Source: Fulvivirga marina
GTDB lineage: Bacteria; Bacteroidota; Bacteroidia; Cytophagales; Cyclobacteriaceae
Direction of reading: 5' to 3'
Assembly (NCBI RefSeq): GCF_016775155.1
Contig: NZ_JAEUGD010000016.1
Coordinates: forward strand, 47,793 to 111,792
Length of the DNA: 64,000 bases
Below, piece after piece: positions 55,471 to 62,472 of the stretch (the stretch's first letter is position 1; each line of letters starts with the position of its first letter). The notes under the pieces are model-generated. The model was not told the DNA's origin. It saw only the letters and a list, made by a program, of their open reading frames with translations, and ran no database searches. A program made the translations under genes and the position numbers.

Positions 55471-55758
55471 ATGCTTAAAGAAAGACAACCAGACCAAATG
55501 ATAGAGGATCAGATAACTTTGCTCAACTCTGAGGAAAATAAGCTACGGAAGTTTTTAGCCCATAATGAGGAAGCTAAAGCCTCCATAGATGTTTATATAA
55601 AAGAAATACAGCAGAAAAAGAAAAGGCTTTATAGCTTATGTGAAATGATGGGAATAGATAACAGAAAGAACCATGAAGATAAAAATTCTGCTTATGATAG
55701 CTGCATTCCCCAACCTGCAGGCAGATTTGGTAGCCGCCTGATTAGTGGACTAAAATGA
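55471..55758 (+). CDS. small coiled-coil hypothetical protein
   Basis: About 95 residues from the ATG at 55471 (a TTG at 55441 adds ten). The sequence is a helical hairpin or coiled coil with heavy Glu/Lys content (DQITLLNSEENKLRKFL, ASIDVYIKEIQQKKKRLYSLCEMMG) and an unstructured tail with PQPAGRFGSRL. No family is recognised. It lies next to other small plus-strand genes that look stress-related. A hairpin follows 50 bases downstream. Confidence 0.55.
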   Translation: MLKERQPDQMIEDQITLLNSEENKLRKFLAHNEEAKASIDVYIKEIQQKKKRLYSLCEMMGIDNRKNHEDKNSAYDSCIPQPAGRFGSRLISGLK

Positions 55759-56143
55759 TGTAATTGCATAACATTAGATTTTAACGTATATTGAGATAAC
55801 CACACTTAACAATGCCACGAATTATAAGCTTGTAAAATAGCCTGTTAATTTGTGGCATTGTTTCCATTGACGCTGTTCACCAATCGTCAAGCCTCAATAC
55901 ACACTACTTAAGCCTGGGAGTGTTTTCACCATGCCTTTTTAGATACGTGTTTAAACTAACATCGCAATCGTTTGCAATTTTCCACAGGGTTTGATTCCAT
56001 TTCCACACTTATTGATTTTGTTAAACCTCAACTAAACAATTAAATCAATGATTATCAGTGATTTAAAACAAAATAAATAGTTTGGCATCATTTTAAGCTA
56101 CAAAAAGTAAAATTGCTTGAATTAACACGATGACAATTAACCT
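55759..56143. other. intergenic region, one hairpin, no gene
   Basis: About 385 bases between two small plus-strand genes. Apart from the hairpin at 55808-55862 no gene, repeat or exact promoter box was found. Confidence 0.4.
55808..55862 (+). terminator. terminator-like hairpin after the coiled-coil gene
   Basis: A 17-base stem (55808-55824 and 55846-55862) with one G-U pair on one strand and a 21-base loop. The following T run is short (TGTTT), so it may be an RNA structure instead of a strong terminator. Confidence 0.45.
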
Positions 56144-56584
56144 ATGGAAATAGACTATAACAGACTGGCTAAAAATGATGAGGGATATATTAACGAGATC
56201 AAGAAGGCATTAGAGGTACAATGCAATTTTAAAGCAGGTAAACTTATCGGACGGGTATTACACACTCTTCGCGGTAGCCTTACCTATTCTGAATCTGCTG
56301 ATCTCATACAATTGCTACCTGACAGCATCAAAATCATTTATGTATCGGACTGGAGATTAAAGGCAAACAAAGTTGAGATCAACTGTCTTGATAGCTTTGT
56401 AGAATTTGTAATGCATAATGATAAAGCACACGTAGAACAGGTCATTTCAGGAGAGTCAATGGCTTTAAATGCCATTATTACAACTATAAAAATGCTCGAC
56501 AGGCATATCCACTTTCTATCTCATGATTTTTTAAAATATCCTATTAAAAATGAAATAGAAGAAGCAATGTACAAAGCAGCATAA
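56144..56584 (+). CDS. DUF2267-like protein
   Basis: A 146-residue soluble, mostly helical protein. The segment AGKLIGRVLHTLRGSLTYSESADLIQLLPDSIKIIYVSDW matches the pattern of DUF2267 proteins (helix, LHxLRxRL, acidic turn, ADLxxQLP, then an aromatic-rich helix), and FVEFVMHNDKAHVEQVISGESMALNAIITTIKML fits its second repeat. Function of the family is unknown; it is often found with stress proteins. It is followed after 12 bases by a DUF2188-like gene, probably co-transcribed. Confidence 0.65.
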   Translation: MEIDYNRLAKNDEGYINEIKKALEVQCNFKAGKLIGRVLHTLRGSLTYSESADLIQLLPDSIKIIYVSDWRLKANKVEINCLDSFVEFVMHNDKAHVEQVISGESMALNAIITTIKMLDRHIHFLSHDFLKYPIKNEIEEAMYKAA

Positions 56585-56596
56585 ACTTTAAAACCT

Positions 56597-56851
56597 ATGG
56601 ACACACTAGAATACTCATACTATGTAAGAAAACACGCTAATGAATGGAGGGTAACCGTAAATAACCCTCTTTATGGCAGTGGTGTTACCAGCAGCTCCAA
56701 AGAAGAAGCCATCAGCAAGGCAATAGCATTGGCAAAAACGCATCTCCCTGCTCAAATTCTGATTTACTCAGAGCATGGCGAGCTGATCGAGAAGAGAATT
56801 TTTCCACGGTTCTCCGACCCAATCAGCTATGAAGCATGGTCATCAATATAA
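56597..56851 (+). CDS. DUF2188-like small protein
   Basis: An 84-residue soluble protein with two short strand-helix units: YYVRKHANEWRVTVNN, then SSSKEEAISKAIALAKTHLPAQILIYSEHGELIEKR. The SKEEAISKAIALAK helix followed by a strand with GELIEKR matches small DUF2188-type proteins, which carry a dsRBD-like alpha-beta arrangement; their function is unknown. It lies 12 bases after the DUF2267-like gene. Confidence 0.55.
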   Translation: MDTLEYSYYVRKHANEWRVTVNNPLYGSGVTSSSKEEAISKAIALAKTHLPAQILIYSEHGELIEKRIFPRFSDPISYEAWSSI

Positions 56852-57061
56852 ATCAAAAAAGAAACTGCATGGCTCCATTTGATAATGCTGTCAAGGTAAC
56901 CCATTATCATTTTTTTAAACCATGTCAGAATTAAAATTACCTCAATTTCTGTATAACTTTAAGCAAGGGTTAATTGTTGCTGCATTAGTTTTTAAAATTC
57001 TATTGTTCAATTTAGCCCACCAAGTTGGTTTTACTTTTTGAAAAGGATATAAAAGTAGAAG

Positions 57062-57424
57062 ATGAAGAAAAAGGTTTTACTCTGCGACAATGACCCTGAT
57101 ATAACAGAAATAGTCTCTTTAATACTAGCAGGCAAAGGATTTGAAGTATTTATATGCACAACATGCGAAGAAGTGCCCGAAAAAATAGAGAGTCACGCTC
57201 CTGATCTCATCATTATGGATCTGTGGATACCAGAGATGGGTGGTGAGCAAACCACTGCAATGCTTAAAAAATCTGCTAAATACCAAAATATCCCAGTCAT
57301 TATACTCTCTGCCAATAACGAAATTGAAATGATTTCACAGCGTAGTGGAGCAGACGGTTTTATCACTAAGCCTTTTGAGATCAGAGAGCTTGTAGACACA
57401 ATTAATGATCACATCGCTGCATAA
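57062..57424 (+). CDS. single-domain response regulator (CheY-like)
   Basis: A 120-residue receiver domain without an output domain. The acidic pair is in LLCDNDPDITEIVSL (Asp9, Asp11), the phospho-accepting Asp53 is in LIIMDLWIPEMGG, Ser83 in VIILSANNEIEM, and the conserved Lys103 in FITKPFEIREL. All needed residues are present. It could relay from any of the three orphan kinases in this window (13477, 26442, 40081), but no direct pairing can be shown. It stands alone in a group of small stress-type genes. Confidence 0.88.
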   Translation: MKKKVLLCDNDPDITEIVSLILAGKGFEVFICTTCEEVPEKIESHAPDLIIMDLWIPEMGGEQTTAMLKKSAKYQNIPVIILSANNEIEMISQRSGADGFITKPFEIRELVDTINDHIAA

Positions 57425-57469
57425 GCCTGTTATTATTATGTACTATTCTTCAATCATAAATCCATCAAA

Positions 57470-57495
57470 ATCAGTTAGGCAATGCCCTAACTGAT
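57470..57495. terminator. terminator-like hairpin between the receiver gene and the SOD remnant
   Basis: ATCAGTTAGG (57470-57479) and CCTAACTGAT (57486-57495) form a perfect 10-base stem with a six-base loop. On the minus strand it is followed by TTTTGATGG. It overlaps the end of the decayed SOD gene and may once have ended it; it could also serve the receiver gene. Confidence 0.5.
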
Positions 57496-57761
57496 CCAAT
57501 GGTTATTCTAGTACGAATTTCAATAACACCATAGCCTATCCTATCACCGATTTCGCATCTTCAGTACTACAATCACTTTTCATGAATGTGAATGGTATAC
57601 TTCCCGAGTTTAGCATTCTCAACATTTATATCAAATTTTACTTGTTCTTCACCGCGATTGGTAACAGTTGGCTTTCCCATCAGGTTACTGCCACTAGCAC
57701 TTGAAATAGCAGTAAATGCTATTTTCGCCATGACTTCACTATTAGGAACTTGAAATAGCAT
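57471..57761 (-). pseudogene. decayed Cu/Zn superoxide dismutase gene
   Basis: The first frame (57573-57761, 62 codons) reads FTAISSASGSNLMGKPTV, VKFDINVENAKLGKYTIHIHEK and then stops at TGA. HIHEK is the copper-ligand segment of Cu/Zn SOD. After two missing bases the next frame gives DCSTEDAKS, exactly what follows (HEKGDCSxxDxxSAGGHWNP). The AGGHWNP part and the middle of the enzyme are absent; the sequence resumes in the first frame with IGDRIGYGVIEI, similar to the C-terminal GxRxxCGVI of SODs, with the Cys replaced by Tyr, ending at 57471. So the gene seems to have lost about 80 codons and carries a frameshift. It lacks a signal peptide. Decay is more likely than sequencing error because a large segment is missing. 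Confidence 0.65.
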
Positions 57762-57902
57762 TTTTATTTATTTTGGGAAGATTACTGCTTCTACTACCAA
57801 GTCATTGAATTCTATTATGTAGAAAACTTTACACACGAATGGAAATATTCTACCACCTGGAATTGCATTCATTCTGCTAAAACAATACCTCTATTCAAAC
57901 TT

Positions 57903-58275
57903 TCAGTGTACATTAGACTCGAGAATCACCCATTGCATAGCCTCTACCTTTTCTGACATATCGAAGTACTTTACCTCTGCGGAAGTAAATGGTTTTGCAA
58001 ACTTCGCTCCCCACTCCAGCCATTGCTTATCTCCCACTATAGCTACACGTTCAAAGTCATTAAAAATGCTTAATATCAAACTTTAAGTCTTTCCAAACAG
58101 CTCCCACCTTTACTTCCTCCAATTCCTCAATTTCACAATACAGATTAATTTTATCATAGTTCCTGATCTTATCTTCTAGTAGATTTACTATGGGGGTATA
58201 ATCCCTGCCAGTAAGCTCTCCGCTCATACGGATAGCCACAGTATTATCATGGTTACTGGTTAATATTTCAATCAT
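57903..58275 (-). pseudogene. SpoIIAA-like (STAS-type) protein gene with one-base frameshift
   Basis: The first frame (58060-58275, 71 codons) reads MIEILTSNHDNTVAIRMSGELTGRDY and VKVGAVWKDLKFDIKHF and stops in TAA. Skipping one T of the TTTT run directly before that stop gives NDFERVAIVGDKQWLEWG, then AKFAKPFTSAEVKYFDMSEK and AMQWVI, ending at a TGA at 57903-57905. The joined product of about 123 residues matches SpoIIAA-like proteins in length and order. A one-base gain in a short homopolymer is either a real frameshift, programmed slippage or a sequencing error. It follows no promoter box that could be recognised. Confidence 0.75.
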
Positions 58276-58561
58276 GGCTTTATTTTTATTGGTTTCATTT
58301 AAAAATGTAAAAAACCATACCGGTTTGATATGACCTGATTTGCTTTTTCACCTAATACTTCATTGTAAGTGCCTAAAAGTAGACTTTGCATGCTATTGAG
58401 GTACTGGAAAAACACCACACTTCATTTTATAATCATATTGATGGCCTAAGATTACCTTGATGTTATGTTTTCCGTTAATAAAAATGGAGGGCAACGGAAC
58501 CTAAAAAAAACAAACCATTTAATTCACCTGTCGTTTTAATGATAGTCTGAGAAAATAGAAA

Positions 58562-59353
58562 ATGAAAAATATAGCCCCATCTGTTGTACTGATTTTAATT
58601 TGCTCTGCATGTTTCGAGTATAACCCGAATCAGATTATCCTGGATGATGATGAAAAGAATCTTACAGCAAAAAATATTGCTCAAATTCAGAAAAAACCTG
58701 TTTCTAACATTATACGGTTTGCTCTAATGGGGGATACTCAGCGATTTTATGACGAAACAAAAGCTTTTGTCAAAAGCATTAATCAATATGACAGTATCGA
58801 TTTTGTGGTACATGCCGGAGATATTTCAGACTTTGGCCTGGTCAAAGAATTTCAATGGATTCATGAACTCATGTCTGAAGCTAAGTTTCCATACCTTACC
58901 GTGGTAGGAAATCATGATTTGCTCGCCAATGGAAGAAAGGTTTATAACGAAATATATGGAAAGCTGGACTACTCATTCGAGTATGGGAACTACAAGTTCA
59001 TTATGCTAAACACCAACTCGCGCGAATATGAATTTGATGGTACCGTACCAGACTTGATGTGGCTCCAAAATCAGCTTGAAGATAACCCCGATAATAAAAA
59101 AGTAATTGTAATCTCTCATATCCCTCCTTTTGATGGAGATTTTGATCCTGATCTGGAAGAAGCATATGCTACAATGCTTTCCAATGATCCTAATGTCATA
59201 CTCTCCCTTCATGGCCACCGGCATTCTTTTGCTGATGATGAGTATTACGATGACGGTGTGCGCTACTTTGTAACCACCACTACTCAAAAAGCAGGCTATG
59301 CCATAGTTACCCTAACTACAAATGAGGCCCATATAGAAACCGTTAATTACTAA
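58562..59353 (+). CDS. calcineurin-like metallophosphoesterase, lipoprotein
   Basis: A 263-residue lipoprotein: the signal ends LICSAC with a lipidated Cys17, so the enzyme faces the periplasm or cell surface. The five metallophosphoesterase motifs are intact: MGDTQRF, HAGDISDFG, VGNHDLLAN, ISHIPP and LHGHRHS. It probably cleaves a phosphomonoester or phosphodiester; the substrate is unknown. Its stop codon overlaps the start of the next gene (TAATG), so translation of the two is coupled. Confidence 0.88.
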   Translation: MKNIAPSVVLILICSACFEYNPNQIILDDDEKNLTAKNIAQIQKKPVSNIIRFALMGDTQRFYDETKAFVKSINQYDSIDFVVHAGDISDFGLVKEFQWIHELMSEAKFPYLTVVGNHDLLANGRKVYNEIYGKLDYSFEYGNYKFIMLNTNSREYEFDGTVPDLMWLQNQLEDNPDNKKVIVISHIPPFDGDFDPDLEEAYATMLSNDPNVILSLHGHRHSFADDEYYDDGVRYFVTTTTQKAGYAIVTLTTNEAHIETVNY

Positions 59354-59949
59354 TGAAAAAGCTGACTTTTATATTTCTTTTAATTACCTGCACTTTCGTC
59401 GCTACAGCTCAGGATAGTAGTACTACCCGAAAAAGTTGGTTAATCCCCGATCACGTAAAAACTCAGTTTGCTGGCAACATAGGTTTCCTCTCTGTTGGCA
59501 CAGGCTATCTTCATGGTAAGGAAAAACTTGAGACAGACCTTTATGTAGGTTTTTTACCAAAAAGTATTGGGGGGGACCATATCGTAAGTATATCTACCAA
59601 AATGACCTATTCACCCTGGAAAATTGCTTTAAATGAAGAGTATACGGTGATACCGTTTTCCATTGGCCCTTATCTGAGTTACTCATTTGGGAGTCAATTT
59701 GATACCTTACTCCCTAACGAATACCCAAAAGGTTACTATTGGTGGGCCACATCATTACGTTTTGGAGCCTTTGTGGGAGGAAGAATACAAATGAATATAG
59801 GAGAGCAACAACGTATTAAATCATTTGATTTCTACTATGAGCTGGGAACTTATGACCTCGAGTTTTTGAGCTATATTCAAAATCCCAAAACACTCAAAGT
59901 CTCTGATATATTTAGCCTGGCATTGGGTGTAAAACTACGTTTAGATTAA
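59353..59949 (+). CDS. hypothetical exported protein, barrel-like
   Basis: A 198-residue protein with a signal peptide (MKKLTFIFLLITCTFVATAQ). The rest shows alternating hydrophobic strands with aromatic girdles (FAGNIGFLSVGTGYLHG, LETDLYVGFLPKSIGG, IPFSIGPYLSYSFGSQF, TSLRFGAFVGGRIQM), ending in FSLALGVKLRLD; this is typical of a small outer-membrane beta-barrel. No named family is recognised. It is coupled to the metallophosphoesterase gene, which suggests that the two products share a task at the envelope. Confidence 0.7.
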   Translation: MKKLTFIFLLITCTFVATAQDSSTTRKSWLIPDHVKTQFAGNIGFLSVGTGYLHGKEKLETDLYVGFLPKSIGGDHIVSISTKMTYSPWKIALNEEYTVIPFSIGPYLSYSFGSQFDTLLPNEYPKGYYWWATSLRFGAFVGGRIQMNIGEQQRIKSFDFYYELGTYDLEFLSYIQNPKTLKVSDIFSLALGVKLRLD

Positions 59950-59951
59950 AA

Positions 59952-59990
59952 GAAACCCGGGAGAAGATGCTACTCTTCCACCCGGGTTTC
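59952..59990. terminator. terminator between the barrel-like gene and the chitinase gene
   Basis: GAAACCCGGG (59952-59961) and CCCGGGTTTC (59981-59990) form a perfect 10-base stem, with GAAG/CTTC pairing further in. On the minus strand it is followed by TTTTAATC, 28 bases after the chitinase stop; it lies two bases after the plus-strand stop as well, so it can serve both. Confidence 0.7.
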
Positions 59991-60018
59991 ATAAGGGTAA
60001 ATCAAGCAACGTCAGCCC

Positions 60019-62388
60019 TTATTCTTTATACATTTTATAATTGGTGACCTTACCATCTTCTGCAGTCAGTTGCAGGAAGTAAACCCCTGAAGGGATTGTC
60101 CCTGCATTCCACTCAACAGAGTGATGTCCGCTTTCCAAAACGCCATCCATAAATACCGTCACTCGTTTTCCTACATTATCATAAACCACAAGGGAAGTAT
60201 AGCCACTCCTTTCGACATGAAAGTCAACGGTTGCCCCATGAACAAAGGGATTAGGGTATCCACCAATAGCCTTATCTACCGCCGAAACAGGTTGTTCTTC
60301 TTCGGAAGCAATTCGTGCTATAGATGCAGCATCAAGTGCATCCAGGTATGGCCGATAACTGTTAGAGAACTCATAACCATTGGCAATATCCCAGTTAATA
60401 GACCAGGTCATTAATCCTCGGAAATTGGCATAACCACTTGAGTTGATCAAAGTATAGTTTCCTCTAAAAGGAGTGCCTTTGATAAGATAATCCAACGCCT
60501 TGTACACATTAGCCGGTGTAGTATAGCCTCCACCCGCTGCTGCAGGAGCTGCCGGAAGCCCTATAGCCACCTGATCTGCTCTTAATGCAGGAAAACTTGT
60601 TGGATTGCTTGCCACAGGGAACCCCTGAAGTAGCATCTCAGCCATAGCTACATGAAAATCAGGTGTGCTTTGTGAGTAACACCTACCATCCAGACCTAGC
60701 ATACAGCCAGAATTATAGTGTTGTACATGAATATAATCCATCTGATTTCTGAAAGCATAAATGACTGGTAAATAAGCCCCATATGCCCCGGCATAAGTAC
60801 TATACCCACCTTGCACAAAGGCAGTTTCGGGAGCCATAGAAAGGATAAAATCGGAACTGAAGCTATTAATTACGGTTTGCGCTCCGGCTATGAAATGGAC
60901 GATCTTGGGAGAAGTAGGGTTTCTAAAGTCCGTATCACCCGATACCAAAGACAATGAACTTCCTTCCAGGTCAATGTCCATACCACTGAAGCCATATTCG
61001 TTGATCAGGCTGATCATACTACTGCTAAACGCCTGTGCATCAGCACTACTGCTAACATCTATCGCTCCATTAGCACCTCCTATGGATATCAGCACCTTTT
61101 TACCCCGGCTCTTTAACAAAGCTACGTCATCTTTAAACTCCTGAATAGATGGGTAAATAGCGGGATCAGGCGTAAAGGTCATATTTGAGCCAGACGGAGT
61201 AGAAGGTTCTGCAAAAGCTATGTTGATGACATCCCACTTATCAGAAACATCTCTGAGTTTAAGAGTACCCGAGCCATTATTAAAGTTATGCCAATAACCT
61301 ACCATGAGTCGCTTGGGCAGGTCTCCCCCACCTCCTCCGGTAGATTCCACGATTATAGACACTGACTCAGAAGTTGTTGCTCCTCCATCATTGTCAGTGG
61401 CTTTTGCAGTAAGTGAATAATTTCCGGCCAGACTGACCCAGTTTATTTCATAGGGACTGGTAGTATCCTCACCTATTTTCGAGCCATTCCTGAAAAATTC
61501 AACCTTGGAAACGGTACCATCAGTATCTGAAGCGTTAGCAGTAATGGTCACATTATCACCAGCAGTATAGGTACTTCCATTTACAGGAGAAGTAATGCTA
61601 ACTGATGGGTTCTCATTGTCATCACCTCCGCCTCCACACTCACTCAGATATGTCCAGGCATCCTGCCAGTGCTGGCCTTCACCCGGAGCATATGCCCACG
61701 CAGCATTTGAAGAGCACCAACCTGGCACATTACAACGATACTTTTTATTTATATTTTGTACTTCCTGGTCCTGACTGTAAACATTCCCTGCTACATATTG
61801 AGGCAATCCAGAGCAACTGTCTCCTCCAGAGCCGCTAACTGTTACCGATACGGCAGACGAAGTTTTACTGGCTCCCTCATTGTCAAAAGCTTTGGCGGTG
61901 AAGGTAAAACTGCCGACACTAGCATTATTCAAGGTAAAGCTATAAGGTGAAGTATTGTCTTCACCTAGTTTTGTTGATCCCTGGTAGAACTCTACCCTCG
62001 AAACGCTGCCATTTGAATCCGAAGCAGTAGCCTGGATTTGTATGTTATCCCCTTCAGTATATGTGGCACCATTTGCCGGAGAGGTCAGGGAAACCGAGGG
62101 AGGCTGATTAGTTCCGCCTCCACCACATGGGCCAAGATTGGTCCAGTGCTCATAAGGATCAGAATACTGTTCAGGATTGTTATTTTGTGTCCAGTAGTTC
62201 GCACGGTATTTATTACCGTTATATTGTACCTCTTCCCCACCAGTATAAACCTGGGAAGCGCTCCATACAGACACACCATTACAATCAAGCTCTCCAGCCA
62301 ATAACTGACCAGACGACATCAAAATGGCAAATATTAATATTAGCACCACGGCAAAGTGGTCCAATCTATATTTAGAAATATATTGCAT
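60019..62388 (-). CDS. secreted GH18 chitinase with carbohydrate-binding and Ig-like modules, T9SS sorting domain
   Basis: A 789-residue exported enzyme. In order: signal peptide (about 1-32), a CBM5/12-type chitin-binding module (about 36-88; VWSASQVYTGGEEVQYNGNK), an Ig-like module (about 97-186), a second Trp-rich carbohydrate-binding module (about 192-251), a second Ig-like module (about 260-348), and a GH18 barrel (about 358-690) with KVLISIGGANG, FSGMDIDLEG (catalytic Glu475, Asp473) and MTWSINWD. The tail (GGYPNPFVHGATVDF, GVYFLQL) is a type A T9SS sorting domain. In the GH18 motif the first Asp of DGxDxDxE is Ser468; the catalytic Glu is kept. It breaks down chitin outside the cell. 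Confidence 0.93.
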   Translation of the reverse strand: MQYISKYRLDHFAVVLILIFAILMSSGQLLAGELDCNGVSVWSASQVYTGGEEVQYNGNKYRANYWTQNNNPEQYSDPYEHWTNLGPCGGGGTNQPPSVSLTSPANGATYTEGDNIQIQATASDSNGSVSRVEFYQGSTKLGEDNTSPYSFTLNNASVGSFTFTAKAFDNEGASKTSSAVSVTVSGSGGDSCSGLPQYVAGNVYSQDQEVQNINKKYRCNVPGWCSSNAAWAYAPGEGQHWQDAWTYLSECGGGGDDNENPSVSITSPVNGSTYTAGDNVTITANASDTDGTVSKVEFFRNGSKIGEDTTSPYEINWVSLAGNYSLTAKATDNDGGATTSESVSIIVESTGGGGGDLPKRLMVGYWHNFNNGSGTLKLRDVSDKWDVINIAFAEPSTPSGSNMTFTPDPAIYPSIQEFKDDVALLKSRGKKVLISIGGANGAIDVSSSADAQAFSSSMISLINEYGFSGMDIDLEGSSLSLVSGDTDFRNPTSPKIVHFIAGAQTVINSFSSDFILSMAPETAFVQGGYSTYAGAYGAYLPVIYAFRNQMDYIHVQHYNSGCMLGLDGRCYSQSTPDFHVAMAEMLLQGFPVASNPTSFPALRADQVAIGLPAAPAAAGGGYTTPANVYKALDYLIKGTPFRGNYTLINSSGYANFRGLMTWSINWDIANGYEFSNSYRPYLDALDAASIARIASEEEQPVSAVDKAIGGYPNPFVHGATVDFHVERSGYTSLVVYDNVGKRVTVFMDGVLESGHHSVEWNAGTIPSGVYFLQLTAEDGKVTNYKMYKE

Positions 62389-62424
62389 AGTTAGTTTATC
62401 AAATTGTACATGAATGAATTAATG

Positions 62425-62452
62425 CAGGGCTGACCGGTATAGGCCAGCCCTG
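62425..62452 (-). terminator. weak hairpin between the two modular proteins
   Basis: CAGGGCTG (62425-62432) and CAGCCCTG (62445-62452) pair, with further inner pairing and one mismatch. The tail on the minus strand (CATTAATTCATT) is poor in T, so termination is uncertain. Confidence 0.35.
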
Positions 62453-62472
62453 AAAATCAGAAGCTTACCCTG

